Source: Pseudonocardia sp. ICBG1293 (GTDB lineage Bacteria; Actinomycetota; Actinomycetes; Mycobacteriales; Pseudonocardiaceae). From it: a stretch of 64,000 bases of DNA. Made by a program: the position numbers and the translations under genes. The stretch lies in contig NZ_JAHLEL010000014.1 of assembly GCF_020131355.1 (NCBI RefSeq), forward strand, positions 248,001 through 312,000. The letters are read 5' to 3'. Shown here in pieces: positions 8,970 to 18,050 of this stretch; the first letter of the stretch is position 1, and the number at the start of each line of letters is the position of its first letter. The notes beneath the pieces are model-generated. The model was not told where the DNA came from. It was given only the letters and a program-made list of their open reading frames with translations, and searched no databases.

Positions 8970-9036
8970 CAGCCGATGCTGCCAGCCCCGCCGTCACCGG
9001 CAGAACCGGGCCCACCACTTCTGAAACGACGTCTTA

Positions 9037-10016
9037 GAGGTCGCGCGGATTGGTCACAGCTTGGCCGCGGTCGAGTGTCTGGGGGCGAGGGCGGGTACGG
9101 GCCTGCCGATCATGAAGTTATCTACGCTTCGTGATCGTCTGGAGGCCGCGTGCCCACCCTGCCATCATGGCTGACCGAGCCGTTGTGGGACCAGTTCACC
9201 GCGCTGCTGCCTCATCGAGACGAGTTCGATCCCACCCATCCGCTGGGCTGCCATCGCCGCCGGATCGCGGATCGGATCGTGTTCGACAAGCTCCTGCAGG
9301 TACTGCGGTTCGGCTGCTCGTATGAGGGCATCGCTGACAGCACCTGCTCGGCGACCACCATCCGCGATCGTCGTGACGAGTGGATCAGGCTCGGGGTCTT
9401 CGCCCAGCTGCGTCGGATCGTCCTGGACGCCTACGACCGCATCGTCGGTCTGCTGCTGCACGACATCGCCGTCGATGGCGCCATCACCAAGGCCCCCGGC
9501 GGCGGCGAGGTCGCCGGTCCGTCGCCGGTGGACCGGCGCAAACAGGGTATGAAACGTTCGGTGCTCGTCGAGGGATACGGCATCCCGCTGGGCCGAGTCC
9601 TGGCCGGAGCCAACCGGCACGACTCCCCGCTACTGGGCCCCACCCTCGACCGCCTCGATGCTCTCGGCCCGCTGCCCGACGACATCACCGTGCACCTCGA
9701 CGCCGGCTATGACTCCGGCAAGACCCGCGACACGCTGGCCGAACGAGGCCTGCACGGCGAGATCGCGCACAAGGGTGAGAAAGCGCCGATCCAGGCCACC
9801 CGCCGCTGGCACGTCGAGCGGACCAACGCTTGGCACAACAGCTTCAACCGGCTGCAGCGCTGCTACGAACGACGAGAAATCGTCGTCGACGCGTTCTTCG
9901 ACCTCGCCGACACGATCGTCACACTCCGTAGCTTGATTCGGCAGGCCTGGACCACACACCGCTGGAACGCCCGACCTGCACGACGTCCATGATCACCAAC
10001 CAATCCGCGCGACCTC
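9037..10016 (+). mobile_element. IS-B, IS5-family element (980 bp)
   Basis: Perfect inverted repeats GAGGTCGCGCGGATTGGT (9037-9054) and their complement (9999-10016) enclose one transposase gene. The flanks are TTA (9034-9036, shared with IS-A) and TAA (10017-10019). The terminal GAGGTCG is the same as in IS-A, but the internal repeat sequence and transposase differ, so it is a relative rather than a copy. Confidence 0.93.
9150..9992 (+). CDS. IS5-family transposase of IS-B
   Basis: The 280-residue protein has the IS5/IS1031-type layout with Asp109 (IAVDGAIT), Asp184 (VHLDAGYDSG) and Glu223 (WHVERTNAWHN) as the DDE triad. The start is a GTG at 9150, 96 bp inside the element. It has limited resemblance to the IS-A transposase in the catalytic blocks only. 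No frameshift or stop is visible, so the gene appears intact. Confidence 0.95.
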   Translation: MPTLPSWLTEPLWDQFTALLPHRDEFDPTHPLGCHRRRIADRIVFDKLLQVLRFGCSYEGIADSTCSATTIRDRRDEWIRLGVFAQLRRIVLDAYDRIVGLLLHDIAVDGAITKAPGGGEVAGPSPVDRRKQGMKRSVLVEGYGIPLGRVLAGANRHDSPLLGPTLDRLDALGPLPDDITVHLDAGYDSGKTRDTLAERGLHGEIAHKGEKAPIQATRRWHVERTNAWHNSFNRLQRCYERREIVVDAFFDLADTIVTLRSLIRQAWTTHRWNARPARRP

Positions 10017-10029
10017 TAAGCTCGGCTAC

Positions 10030-10977
10030 GTGATTTCCTGGGACCGGCTCCAGGTGTTCGACGCCGTCGCCGAGCACGGCTCGGTCGGCGCCGCCGCGGC
10101 CGCGCTGCACATCACCGGCCCTGCGGTGACCCAGCAGCTGCGCAAGCTCGAACGCGAGACCGGCGCCCGTCTCGTCGAACCGGACGGGCGCGGCATCCGG
10201 CTCACCGCCGCCGGGCACGTGCTGGCCGGGCACGCGGCCGCCGCGGCCGCGACCGTCGCCGGGGCCGAGCGCGACCTCGCCGCCCTGCACGACGATGCCG
10301 CAGGCCCGCTACGGATCGGCTCGGTCGCGAGCGCGCTGCGGACGCTGCTGCCCGAGGTCATCGACGGGTTGGCCGTCGCCCACCCCCGGCTGGTCCCGAC
10401 CGTGGACGACGGCGAGGTCGTCGACCTGCTGCCCGCCCTGCAGTCCCGCGACCTGGACGCGGTGCTCATGGAGAGCTGGACCCAGGCCCCGGCCCGGCTG
10501 CCCGCCGGGATCCGGGTGACCGCCCTGGCCACCGAGCCCGCGATGCTCGCGGTCCCCGCCGACGACCCGCTCACCGGGCCCGGCCCGGTGCCGCTGCGCA
10601 CCCTGGCCGGGCGGGTCTGGACCTCGGGCCCGGTCGGCACCGAGCCCTACGAGGCGCTGCTGCAGCTGCTGCGCGGGGTCGGGACCGAGCCGGACATCCG
10701 CTACCGGGTCGGCGACTTCGCCACCCAGCTGGCGCTGGTCCGTGCGCGGCTCGCGATCGCGCTGGTCCCGGGCATGGCGGTGGCGGGGTCCACCGTCCCC
10801 GGCGGCACCGGACCGGTCCCGGTCACCGCCGAGGACGGCGTCCGGCTGCTCCCCTGCCGCCCCGCGGCGGGGCGCTCCCTGGTACTGGCCACCCGCGGGT
10901 CCGACGCCGACCTCCCCGCACTGCGGGCGCTGGTCGACGGCCTGCGCGCCGCCGCGGCCCGCATCATCCCCGCCTGA
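10030..10977 (+). CDS. LysR-family regulator (ArgP/IciA-like)
   Basis: The 315-residue protein opens with a LysR winged helix (residues 4-62; AVAEHGSVGAAAAALHIT, then TQQLRKLERETGARL), followed by a periplasmic-binding-like effector domain. The layout is like the ArgP-type regulators that often drive a divergent amino-acid exporter. Its natural partner is probably the EamA gene ending at 7391. IS-B ends 13 bp before the GTG start at 10030, so the native promoter and operator have been displaced and expression may now depend on the IS end. It converges on the LLM oxidoreductase gene. Confidence 0.9.
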   Translation: MISWDRLQVFDAVAEHGSVGAAAAALHITGPAVTQQLRKLERETGARLVEPDGRGIRLTAAGHVLAGHAAAAAATVAGAERDLAALHDDAAGPLRIGSVASALRTLLPEVIDGLAVAHPRLVPTVDDGEVVDLLPALQSRDLDAVLMESWTQAPARLPAGIRVTALATEPAMLAVPADDPLTGPGPVPLRTLAGRVWTSGPVGTEPYEALLQLLRGVGTEPDIRYRVGDFATQLALVRARLAIALVPGMAVAGSTVPGGTGPVPVTAEDGVRLLPCRPAAGRSLVLATRGSDADLPALRALVDGLRAAAARIIPA

Positions 10978-11008
10978 CCCCGGCCCCAGCCACACCCGCC
11001 GACCGCCT

Positions 11009-11034
11009 CCCACACCCGTCGCCACGGGTGTGGG
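11009..11034. terminator. Hairpin between convergent genes, CCACACCC-type repeat
   Basis: An 11-bp stem, CCCACACCCGT/ACGGGTGTGGG, has a 4-nt loop and lies between the converging LysR and LLM genes. A wider pair of CACACCC and GGGTGTG arms surrounds it (about 10991-11052). The same nested layout occurs at 46145-46208. There is no U-tract, which is usual for actinomycete terminators. Confidence 0.6.
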
Positions 11035-11059
11035 CACCCGGCCGGGGGTGTGCGTCCGG

Positions 11060-12085
11060 TCAGGCGAGCAGCTCGCGCACCATCGGGATCACGCGGGTGC
11101 CGTACAGCTCGACCGCACGCAGCCGGGCCGAGACCGGCTGCGGACCGACGGTGTAGATCAGGTCGAAGCGCTGGGCGCCGAGCGAGCGGACCGAGTCCGC
11201 GATCCGGCGTGCCACCGTCTCCGGGGACCCGACGTGCAGCGCCCCGCCGGAGATCTCGGCCTCGAACCGGGCGCGGTCCAGCGGCGGCCAGCCGCGCTGT
11301 GCGCCGATCCGGTCCATCTGCGCCTTGTACGGGGCGAAGAAGATCTCCTTTGCCTCCTCGTCGGTGTCGGCGACGAACCCCGGCGAGTGCATGCCCACCG
11401 GCTTCGCCGTGTGCCCGAACTGCTCGACGGCGCGGTGGTAGAGGTCGACGTAGGGCGCGAACCGGCCGGCGGGGCCGCCGATGATCGCCAGCATGAGACC
11501 GAGGTCGTAGCGGGCGGTGCGTACCACCGACTCCGGGGATCCCCCGACGCCGACCCACACGGGCAGCCGGCGACCGGCCGTCGGGAAGACCTCGATGCCG
11601 TCGATCGCGGCCCGGGTGCCGCCCCGCCACGTCACCGGCTTCTCGTCCAGGAGCTGCACGAACAGCTCGAGCTTCTCCTCGAACAGCTGCTCGTAGTCGT
11701 TCATGGAGTAGCCGAACAGCGGGAAGGACTCGGTGAACGAGCCGCGCCCCACGATCACCTCGGCGCGGCCGTCGGACAGCGCGTCCAGGGTGGCGAAGCG
11801 CTGGTAGACCCGCACCGGGTCGTCGGAGCTGAGCACGGTCACCCCGGAGGAGAGCCGGATCCGCGAGGTGCGGGTGGCGATCCCGGCGAGCACCGTCTCC
11901 GGGGTCGAGATCGCGTACTCGGGACGGTGGTGCTCCCCCAGCGCGACGACGTCGACGCCGGCCCCGTCGGCCAGCACCACCTCGTCGACCACCTGGCGGA
12001 TGGCCTGCGGGTGCGACAGCGGCGTGCCGTCGTCGCCCACCGGCACGTCGCCGAAGGTGTCCATGCCGAAGACGATGTCGCTCAT
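11060..12085 (-). CDS. LLM-class flavin-dependent oxidoreductase
   Basis: The 341-residue protein has the luciferase-like monooxygenase TIM-barrel pattern: an N-terminal strand MSDIVFGMDTFGD, ALGEHHRPEY (conserved His pair region), and the VGRGSF and VGVGGSPES flavin-contact segments. Such enzymes use FMNH2 or F420; which one is not determined here. The ATG at 12085 has GGGGGAG upstream. A palindromic operator-like site (12101-12116) lies 15 bp before the start, so transcription is probably repressor-controlled. Confidence 0.9.
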   Translation of the reverse strand: MSDIVFGMDTFGDVPVGDDGTPLSHPQAIRQVVDEVVLADGAGVDVVALGEHHRPEYAISTPETVLAGIATRTSRIRLSSGVTVLSSDDPVRVYQRFATLDALSDGRAEVIVGRGSFTESFPLFGYSMNDYEQLFEEKLELFVQLLDEKPVTWRGGTRAAIDGIEVFPTAGRRLPVWVGVGGSPESVVRTARYDLGLMLAIIGGPAGRFAPYVDLYHRAVEQFGHTAKPVGMHSPGFVADTDEEAKEIFFAPYKAQMDRIGAQRGWPPLDRARFEAEISGGALHVGSPETVARRIADSVRSLGAQRFDLIYTVGPQPVSARLRAVELYGTRVIPMVRELLA

Positions 12086-12100
12086 CCGCTCCCCCAGATT

Positions 12101-12116
12101 GGTTGATCCCTCAACC
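12101..12116. promoter_or_regulatory. Operator-like inverted repeat before the LLM gene
   Basis: GGTTGA-TCCC-TCAACC is a perfect 6-bp inverted repeat just upstream of the LLM oxidoreductase start. TTGA/TCAA half-sites are typical of MarR-family operators. No MarR gene is adjacent; the nearest is at 19464-19982. Confidence 0.5.
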
Positions 12117-12174
12117 ATCATGCCACGTGCGGCGGCCGCGCGTGGGCGGGGGCCGGAACGGGGAACCCGGGCAC

Positions 12175-12684
12175 ATGCGACGTACCGCGCCCGCTCTGCT
12201 GGCTCTGTTCCTGCTCGCCGGCTGCGGCACCGCCGCGCCGACCATCGATGTGGCCCCTCCGACGGGGACCGCGGGTGATGCGCTCGCCTCCGTCGGCGGG
12301 ATCGACATCCGGGACGCGGCCATCGCCCCCGCCGACGACGCCGAGGGCGGGATCGCCCACCCGGCGGGCTCCGAGGTCGCACTGCGGTTCGTCGCGGTCA
12401 ACACCGGCGACGCCGCCGACCGGCTGGTGTCGGTGAGCTCCCCGCTGGCCGAGGACGTCGACATCAGCGGCGAGCGGGCCCTGATCGGCGGCGCGACGCT
12501 GCTGGTGGGTGGGACCGGGTCCACCGTCCCCGCCGGCGCGGCGTCGGTCACCCGGGCCACGGTGACCCTCGACGACCTGCGCCAGGCGCTGTCGGTCGGC
12601 CCGACCTACCCGGTCACCCTCACCTTCGAGCGCGCCGGGTCGGTGACGCTCGAGCTGCCGGTGGACGACCCCGAGGGCAGGTGA
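12175..12684 (+). CDS. Secreted lipoprotein, LpqE/PCu(A)C-fold-like
   Basis: The 169-residue protein has a short lipoprotein signal (MRRTAPALLALFLLAGC) with the lipidated Cys at 17. The rest resembles the single beta-sandwich of LpqE/PCu(A)C-type proteins: a DIRDAAIAP strand, VALRFVAVNTG, and a DRLVSVSSPLAEDV segment. The His and Met ligands that PCu(A)C uses for copper are not apparent, so a copper role is unsupported. The ATG at 12175 is the only sensible start for the signal peptide. It converges on the SRPBCC gene (6 bp apart). Confidence 0.8.
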   Translation: MRRTAPALLALFLLAGCGTAAPTIDVAPPTGTAGDALASVGGIDIRDAAIAPADDAEGGIAHPAGSEVALRFVAVNTGDAADRLVSVSSPLAEDVDISGERALIGGATLLVGGTGSTVPAGAASVTRATVTLDDLRQALSVGPTYPVTLTFERAGSVTLELPVDDPEGR

Positions 12685-12690
12685 GCCCGC

Positions 12691-13209
12691 TCAGCGCTCC
12701 CGGGCGCCGAGGCGGCGCAGCAGGTTGGCCGCGAACCGGTCGCCGGTCGCGTCCATCGTCGCCTTCATGGTGCGGGTCACCACCGGCGCCGCGAGACGCG
12801 ACAGCGGCATGTCGACGTCGACGGTCAGCGAGATCTCCAAATGCGTCGCGGGCGACCCGTCCGGTTCCGGGTCGGCGTCGCTCAGCGCGTAGTAGCCCTC
12901 CGCACCGGCCCACTCGGTGACCCCGGCGGGCGGGGCGTGGGTGAACTCGATGCGCTTACCCTCGACGAAGGTCATCCGCTCGGTGAACACCGGCTTGATC
13001 CCCACTCCGAGCACCGCGATCCGCACCATGTGCCAGCGCCACAGCTCGTAGCCGTCGACGGCGGCGTCCCGGGCGGAGTCGGCGTCGATCCGGTTGAGCA
13101 GCGGTGTCAGCGTGGGCAGGACGTCGGTGTCGGTCAGCACGCGCCACACGTCCTCCCGCGATGCCGTGACGACGGCGTCGGAGGCGGTGGTCGCGGAGAA
13201 GCGGGTCAG
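12691..13209 (-). CDS. SRPBCC (START/polyketide cyclase-like) family protein
   Basis: The protein has a START/SRPBCC helix-grip pattern: [21 protein letters not shown], then strands through [11 protein letters not shown], and a C-terminal amphipathic helix [18 protein letters not shown]. Its function is unknown. The frame stays homologous upstream of the GTG at 13149, so I extend it to a CTG at 13209 that overlaps the prcA stop as CTGA; the GTG would remove the first beta strand. It is the last gene of the prcB-prcA run. Confidence 0.7.
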   Translation of the reverse strand: MTRFSATTASDAVVTASREDVWRVLTDTDVLPTLTPLLNRIDADSARDAAVDGYELWRWHMVRIAVLGVGIKPVFTERMTFVEGKRIEFTHAPPAGVTEWAGAEGYYALSDADPEPDGSPATHLEISLTVDVDMPLSRLAAPVVTRTMKATMDATGDRFAANLLRRLGARER

Positions 13210-14021
13210 GACGCCCCGTCCCCGCCCAGTGCCCCACCGGCGGCGGGGGTGTCGTCGCCCCCCGCCACGTCGGGCTCGGGCTCCTCCGTGCCGCGGTTCG
13301 CGGCCGGCAGCAGATCGGCCAGCGCCGCGCCCTCGAGGCGGCGGAAGGTCCGGCGCGGCCGGGTCCGGTCCAGCACCGCGACCTCCAGCGCCTCCGCGCC
13401 GAGCACCCGCGGCTGGGCGTTCGCGCCGTTGCCGGGCGTCGCCGGGTCGGCGCCGGGGACCTGCAGCCCACCGAGCGCGACCTCGATCGCCGCGCCCAGC
13501 TCCAGCCCGTGGGAGTAGGTCTCGGACAGCTTCTGCGAGATCGGCTCGGTCTGCCCGCCCATCACGACGAAGCGCGGCTCGTCGGTGATCGAGCCGTCGT
13601 AGGTGATCCGGTAGAGCTGGTCCCCGGCGGCCTCGACCCCCACCTCGGCGACGCAGAGCTCCACCTCGAACGGCTTCTGCTGCTCGACGAACGCGGTGCC
13701 CAGCGCTTGGGCGTAGGCGTTGGCCAGCATCCGGCCGGTCACGTCGCGCCGGTCGTAGGTGAACCCGCGGAAGTCGGCCATCCGGATCCCGCCGGTCCGC
13801 AGGTTCTCGAACTCGTTGTACCGGCCGACCGCGGCGAAGCCGATCTTGTCGTAGATCTCGGAGACCTTGTGCAGCGCCGTCGACCGGTTCTCCGCGACGA
13901 ACAGCACGCCACCGGCGTAGGTCAGCACGACCACGCTGCGGCCGCGCGAGATGCCCTTGCGGGCCAGCTCGGAACGGTCGCGCAGCAGCTGGTCGACGGA
14001 GGAGTAGAACGGCATCGTCAT
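13206..14021 (-). CDS. prcA: Proteasome alpha subunit PrcA
   Basis: The 271-residue subunit closely follows mycobacterial PrcA: the [16 protein letters not shown] gate helix, [13 protein letters not shown], the [16 protein letters not shown] segment and the ITYDGS(I)[11 protein letters not shown] strand. Alpha rings cap the 20S core and dock the Arc/Mpa ATPase. The C-terminus is a disordered acidic/Gly-rich tail of about 35 residues. The start used is the ATG at 14021; a second ATG lies two codons later. It follows prcB by 40 bp. Confidence 0.97.
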   Translation of the reverse strand: MTMPFYSSVDQLLRDRSELARKGISRGRSVVVLTYAGGVLFVAENRSTALHKVSEIYDKIGFAAVGRYNEFENLRTGGIRMADFRGFTYDRRDVTGRMLANAYAQALGTAFVEQQKPFEVELCVAEVGVEAAGDQLYRITYDGSITDEPRFVVMGGQTEPISQKLSETYSHGLELGAAIEVALGGLQVPGADPATPGNGANAQPRVLGAEALEVAVLDRTRPRRTFRRLEGAALADLLPAANRGTEEPEPDVAGGDDTPAAGGALGGDGAS

Positions 14022-14061
14022 GGGGAGACGCTCCAGGCTCGTGCTTCGTGCGGGGAGGGGG

Positions 14062-14949
14062 TCAGCGGGTGGGACCGCCCGGGCGCTCCCGGCGCCCGGC
14101 GATCACCTGGTCGACGACGGCGGCGATCTCCGCGTCGTCGCGGCGCACGGCACCCTCGGCGGTGATGCCGACGACCACCGGGTAGATGCGCCGCACCGTG
14201 TCCGGGCCGCCGGTGGCGGTGTCGTCGTCCGCGGCGTCGTAGAGGGCCTCGATCGCGGTGCGCACCGCGCCGTCGAGGTCCGCGGCCGGGTCGTGCAGCT
14301 TCTTCAGCGACGACTTCGCGAACACCGACCCGGACCCGACGGCGTGGAAGCCGAGGTTCTCGTCGTAGCGGCCGCCGGTCGGGTCGTAGGTGACGATCCG
14401 TCCGGCCTGCGCCGGGTCGGCGGCGTCGGTGTCGAAGCCCGCGAACAGCGGGACGACCACGAACCCCTGCATCGCCGCGCCCAGGTTCTGCCGGACCATC
14501 CCGGCGAGCTTGTTGGCCTTGCCGTCGAGCGAGAGCGGGACGCCCTCGAGCTTCTCGTAGTGCTCGAGGTCGACCGAGAACAGCCGGACCATCTCCAGCG
14601 CGATCCCCGCCGAGCCGGCGATACCGACCGCGGAGTGGGTGTCGGTGACGAACACCTTCTCGATGTCGCGCTGGGCGATCACGTTGCCCGCGGTCGCGCG
14701 GCGGTCACCGGCGATCACGACACCGCCGGAGAACAGCAACGCGACGATCGTGGTCCCGTGCGGGACGCCCAGGGCGTCCGCGGCGGTGCCGGGACCGGCT
14801 GTCCGGTCCAGGCCCGCGCCGGGGAGCAGGTGCGGGGCAGCGCCGCCGACGAAGTCGGAGAACGACTGCGACCCGGTCAGGAAGGTGTCGAGCTGACCCG
14901 TGTGGTGCCCGGGCACCAGCCCGGGGGTGACCGACGGCCGGAACTCCAT
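14062..14949 (-). CDS. prcB: Proteasome beta subunit PrcB (catalytic)
   Basis: The 295-residue precursor has a propeptide of about 65 residues that ends in Gly65. The mature chain then begins TTIVALLF with Thr66 as the N-terminal nucleophile. [30 protein letters not shown] and [17 protein letters not shown] match actinobacterial PrcB. The enzyme degrades pupylated proteins inside the core particle. It lies in the order pup-prcB-prcA; a 163-bp gap separates it from pup, so an internal promoter is possible. Confidence 0.97.
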   Translation of the reverse strand: MEFRPSVTPGLVPGHHTGQLDTFLTGSQSFSDFVGGAAPHLLPGAGLDRTAGPGTAADALGVPHGTTIVALLFSGGVVIAGDRRATAGNVIAQRDIEKVFVTDTHSAVGIAGSAGIALEMVRLFSVDLEHYEKLEGVPLSLDGKANKLAGMVRQNLGAAMQGFVVVPLFAGFDTDAADPAQAGRIVTYDPTGGRYDENLGFHAVGSGSVFAKSSLKKLHDPAADLDGAVRTAIEALYDAADDDTATGGPDTVRRIYPVVVGITAEGAVRRDDAEIAAVVDQVIAGRRERPGGPTR

Positions 14950-15112
14950 CTCGCGGACGTGCCTTTCGTTCGAGCTGCGTGCGCCGACGGTCCCGATCCC
15001 CCACCTCGGCGGGGTGACCGGCCCTTCCGGCAGGACCGGGCCCGCAGGTGCGGACCCGGCCGGGACGGTACTGCGGGTGCCGGGGTACGGCACGGTGAGT
15101 GGCCCGCGGGGC

Positions 15113-15310
15113 TCACTCACCGCCCTTCTGCACGTAGGACCGCACGAAGTCCTCCGCGTTCTCCTCCAGCACGTCGTCGATCTCGTCGAGGATGGTGTCG
15201 ACGTCCTCACCGAGCTTCTCGCGGCGCTCCTGACCGGATCCGGACGCGTTCTCGCCGGACTCGTCGTCTCCGTCGCCGCCACCCTGGCGCTTGGTCTGCT
15301 CCTGGGACAT
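15113..15310 (-). CDS. pup: Prokaryotic ubiquitin-like protein Pup
   Basis: This is a 65-residue, acidic, largely disordered protein with the Pup C-terminal signature [20 protein letters not shown]. The final residue is Glu, not Gln. In families where Pup ends in Gln, Dop must deamidate it before PafA can ligate it; a Glu ending is ready for ligation. The central coiled-coil-prone segment (about 20-50) is what binds the Arc/Mpa coiled coil. The ATG at 15310 follows GGAGGAGG. Confidence 0.97.
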   Translation of the reverse strand: MSQEQTKRQGGGDGDDESGENASGSGQERREKLGEDVDTILDEIDDVLEENAEDFVRSYVQKGGE

Positions 15311-15431
15311 GACGCCTCCTCCTCGCAGAACTCCTCGCAGAGAATTGTCTGCGGGTTCACCCTACCCACCGGGGGCGACAAAATCGCCTGTTGCGCAGCG
15401 GCGTGTGATCCGCTTCCCCCGGCTCGACGGC

Positions 15432-16958
15432 TCAGGAGGCGGTGAGCTTGTCGACCAGCTCCTCGGCCGTCGACACCGCCTCGAACAGCTCCCCCACGTG
15501 CGAACGGGTACCGCGCAGCGGTTCCAGGGTGGGGATCCGGACCAGCGACTCACGGCCCAGGTCGAAGATCACCGAGTCCCACGACGCGGCGGCCACCTCG
15601 ACCGGGAACCGGCCCATGCAGGTGCCGCGGAAGTAGGCCCGGGTGTCCTCGGGCGGCTCGGTCATCGCCGCGGCGACCTGCTCCTCGGTGACCAGGCGAC
15701 GCATCGACCCGCGGGTGACGAGCCGGTTGTAGAGGCCCTTGGCCAGCCGTACGTCGGAGTACTGCAGGTCGACCATCCCGAGCCGGCCCGACGCCCAGGT
15801 CAGCCCGTCGCGCTCGCGGTAGGCCTCGAGCAGCTTGAGCTTGGCCGTCCAGTCGAGCCGGTCGGCGGTGAGCATCGGGTCGCGCTCCAGGTCGACCAGC
15901 ACCGACTCCCACTCCTCGACGACCTCGCGGGTGTCGGGGTCCCACTCCTCGCGCCGCGCGGAGACGGTCTGCTCCATGTGGTCGACGGCCCTGGCCAAGT
16001 ACTCCTGCTGGATCTGCAGCGCGGTGAGGTGGCGGCCGTCGGCCAGCGGGACGGTCCGCTGCAGCGTCGGGTCGTGGCTGATCCGCGCGACCGACTTCAC
16101 CGGCTCGGCCAGGCGCAGGTCCTCGAACGACCGCCCCTTCTCGATCATGTCGAGGACCAGGGCCGTGGTCCCGACCTTCAGCAGCGTCGAGATCTCCGAC
16201 AGGTTCGCGTCACCGATGATCACGTGCAGGCGGCGGTACTTGTCGGCGTCGGCGTGCGGCTCGTCGCGGGTGTTGATGATGCCGCGCTTGAGCGTGGTCT
16301 CCAGGCCGACCTCGACCTCGACGTAGTCCGAGCGCTGGGCGATCTGGTAGCCGGGCTCGTCGCCCTGCTGGCCCAGGCCGACCCGGCCCGAGCCGCAGAC
16401 GACCTGCCGGGTCACGAAGAACGGGGTCAGCCCGGTGACGATCGACGGGAAGGTCGTCGAGCGGGCCATCAGGTAGTTCTCGTGCGAGCCGTAGCTCGCA
16501 CCCTTGCCGTCGACGTTGTTCTTGTACAGCTGCATCCGCGGCGCACCCGGCACCGTGGCCGCGCGGTTCGCCGCCTCCAGCATGACCCGCTCGCCGGCCT
16601 TGTCCCAGACCACGACGTCACGCGGGGACAGGACCTCGGGCGTGGAGTACTCCGGGTGGGCGTGGTCGACGTAGAACCGCGCGCCGTTGGTGAGGATCAC
16701 GTTGGCCGCACCGAGGTCGTCGAGGTCGGTGTCGAGCTGCGGCGCGAGCGACGGCGCCGACAGGTCGAAGCCCCGGGCGTCGCGCAGCGGCGACTCCACC
16801 TCGTAGTCCCAGCGCGCCCGGCGGTTGCGCGGCACGTCCGCCGCGGCGGCGTAGGCCAGCACCACCTGCGTCGAGGTGACGACGGGGTTCGCGGTGGGGT
16901 CACCCGGGACGGCGATGCCGTACTCCACCTCGGTGCCCATGATCCGGCGGGCCGTCAC
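15432..16958 (-). CDS. dop: Pup deamidase/depupylase Dop
   Basis: The 508-residue carboxylate-amine ligase-like enzyme starts [14 protein letters not shown], with Glu10 in the metal-binding strand. It has the acidic [11 protein letters not shown] motif with Asp98 and the extended segment at residues 38-75 ([17 protein letters not shown]) that marks Dop and is absent from the ligase PafA. The GTG at 16958 sits 6 nt after GGGGG. It precedes pup in the usual dop-pup-prcB-prcA order. With a Pup that ends in Glu, depupylation is its likely main task. Confidence 0.95.
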   Translation of the reverse strand: MTARRIMGTEVEYGIAVPGDPTANPVVTSTQVVLAYAAAADVPRNRRARWDYEVESPLRDARGFDLSAPSLAPQLDTDLDDLGAANVILTNGARFYVDHAHPEYSTPEVLSPRDVVVWDKAGERVMLEAANRAATVPGAPRMQLYKNNVDGKGASYGSHENYLMARSTTFPSIVTGLTPFFVTRQVVCGSGRVGLGQQGDEPGYQIAQRSDYVEVEVGLETTLKRGIINTRDEPHADADKYRRLHVIIGDANLSEISTLLKVGTTALVLDMIEKGRSFEDLRLAEPVKSVARISHDPTLQRTVPLADGRHLTALQIQQEYLARAVDHMEQTVSARREEWDPDTREVVEEWESVLVDLERDPMLTADRLDWTAKLKLLEAYRERDGLTWASGRLGMVDLQYSDVRLAKGLYNRLVTRGSMRRLVTEEQVAAAMTEPPEDTRAYFRGTCMGRFPVEVAAASWDSVIFDLGRESLVRIPTLEPLRGTRSHVGELFEAVSTAEELVDKLTAS

Positions 16959-17049
16959 GACCGGCCCCCTGCGCGAGACTCCATGGCACGAGCCTAACCG
17001 TCCACCACCCCGCCCGGGGCGCACCGCGGCCCGGCGGGATCATCGTGGC

Positions 17050-17607
17050 GTGACCGACCCCGCGCGCGAGCGCCTCACCGTCTTCGACGCCGACGGCAGG
17101 CCCACCGGCGTCGCCGAGCGCGGCGAGGTCTACGCCCGCTCGCTGTGGCACGCGACGACGGCGGTGCTCCTGCGCTCGACCGACCGCGCTCGGGTGTACG
17201 TCCACCGGCGCACCGACACCAAGCTCGTGATGGCCGGCCTGTGGGACTGCCTGGCCGGCGGGGTGCTCGACGAGGGCGAGACCCCCGACGCCTGCGCGTC
17301 CCGCGAGCTGGGCGAGGAGCTCGGGATCACCGGTGCGGCACTGGAGAAGGTGGCCGTGGTCGCCTTCGACGCCGCGGCGCTGGGCGTCGACACCGGCCCC
17401 GGCACCGGGCCGGACGGGCTACGGGCCCACGTGCACGTCTACCGCGCCTTCTCCGACGGCCCGGTGACCCACCAGGCCTCCGAGGTGGCCGAGGGCGGCT
17501 GGTGGACCGTCGACGAGCTGACCGCCCGGCTCCGCGCGCCGGACCGGCCGTGGGTCCCGGACGGCCTGTACGTCACCCGCCTGCTCCTGGCCGACCTCGT
17601 CCGTTAG
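17050..17607 (+). CDS. Nudix hydrolase
   Basis: The 185-residue protein carries a complete Nudix box at residues 71-93 (G71-x5-E77-x7-R85-E86-x2-E89-E90-L), the metal-binding helix that hydrolyses nucleoside-diphosphate-linked substrates. The C-terminal EVAEGGWWTVDEL segment is typical of MutT/IDI-like Nudix proteins. The substrate is unknown. The GTG at 17050 diverges from dop over 91 bp. Confidence 0.9.
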   Translation: MTDPARERLTVFDADGRPTGVAERGEVYARSLWHATTAVLLRSTDRARVYVHRRTDTKLVMAGLWDCLAGGVLDEGETPDACASRELGEELGITGAALEKVAVVAFDAAALGVDTGPGTGPDGLRAHVHVYRAFSDGPVTHQASEVAEGGWWTVDELTARLRAPDRPWVPDGLYVTRLLLADLVR

Positions 17608-17771
17608 GGTCCTCGGGCCGGCGCGTTCACCCGCGGGTAACACGTCACCCACACCGGTACCTGAATCGATCGACACCGGGCGGGTCGCGCGACGACACCC
17701 CGGGAAGGGCCCAGCGTGAGGCCTCCCGCACGGACCACCACACCCACCACGCGACAGTTCCAGGAGTTCCC

Positions 17772-17963
17772 ATGGTCAGCATCTCGGTCTCGACCCGCTC
17801 CCTCGCCGCCGCCAGGCTGATCGATCCCGACGTCAACACCGCGGCCGTGCAGGCCGCCGTGGAGGCCGCGCTGGCCGCCGAGCGGCACGAGCAGCGCGCC
17901 GCCGCCTCCACCACGCGGCGCGAGCACACCGCCCGCCGCGAGCCGGACTCCCGGCGGCCCTGA
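17772..17963 (+). CDS. Small hypothetical protein (63 aa)
   Basis: I do not recognise this protein. It has an AGGAG ribosome site 5 nt before the ATG. It contains an Ala-rich helix-prone centre (AVQAAVEAALAAERHEQRAA) and an Arg-rich tail. There is no signal peptide. It lies between the Nudix gene and a strong hairpin. Codon use matches its neighbours, which supports a real gene. Confidence 0.5.
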   Translation: MVSISVSTRSLAAARLIDPDVNTAAVQAAVEAALAAERHEQRAAASTTRREHTARREPDSRRP

Positions 17964-18006
17964 GCCCGGTACGACCGAGCCCGGTACGACCGAGCCCGGT
18001 ACGACG
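17962..18006. repeat. Three tandem 15-bp repeats
   Basis: GAGCCCGGTACGACC occurs three times in a row (17962-17976, 17977-17991, 17992-18006; the last base of the third differs). It starts at the stop codon of the 63-residue gene and ends at the terminator hairpin. I see no coding role. Confidence 0.9.
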
Positions 18007-18007
18007 A

Positions 18008-18038
18008 CGGGCCCGCACCCCGATGGGATGCGGGCCCG
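18008..18038. terminator. Bidirectional terminator hairpin
   Basis: A perfect 10-bp stem CGGGCCCGCA/TGCGGGCCCG with an 11-nt loop lies between the convergent 63-residue gene and lpd. It probably serves both strands. Confidence 0.75.
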
Positions 18039-18050
18039 CGGCGGCCGTGA

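Larger units (their letters stand above)
7431..9033 (+). mobile_element. IS-A copy 1, IS5-family element with a passenger gene (1603 bp)
   Basis: The element is bounded by inverted repeats: GAGGTCGTTTCAGAAGT at the left and GACGTCGTTTCAGAAGT read inward from the right (one mismatch). It holds a DDE transposase (+) and a pRiA4b ORF-3/TnpR-like passenger (-), facing each other. The outer flank is TAA (7428-7430) and the inner flank is TTA (9034-9036), which also borders IS-B. This fits the 3-bp TNA target duplications of the IS1031 group. A nearly identical copy lies inverted at 61842-63438. Confidence 0.93.
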
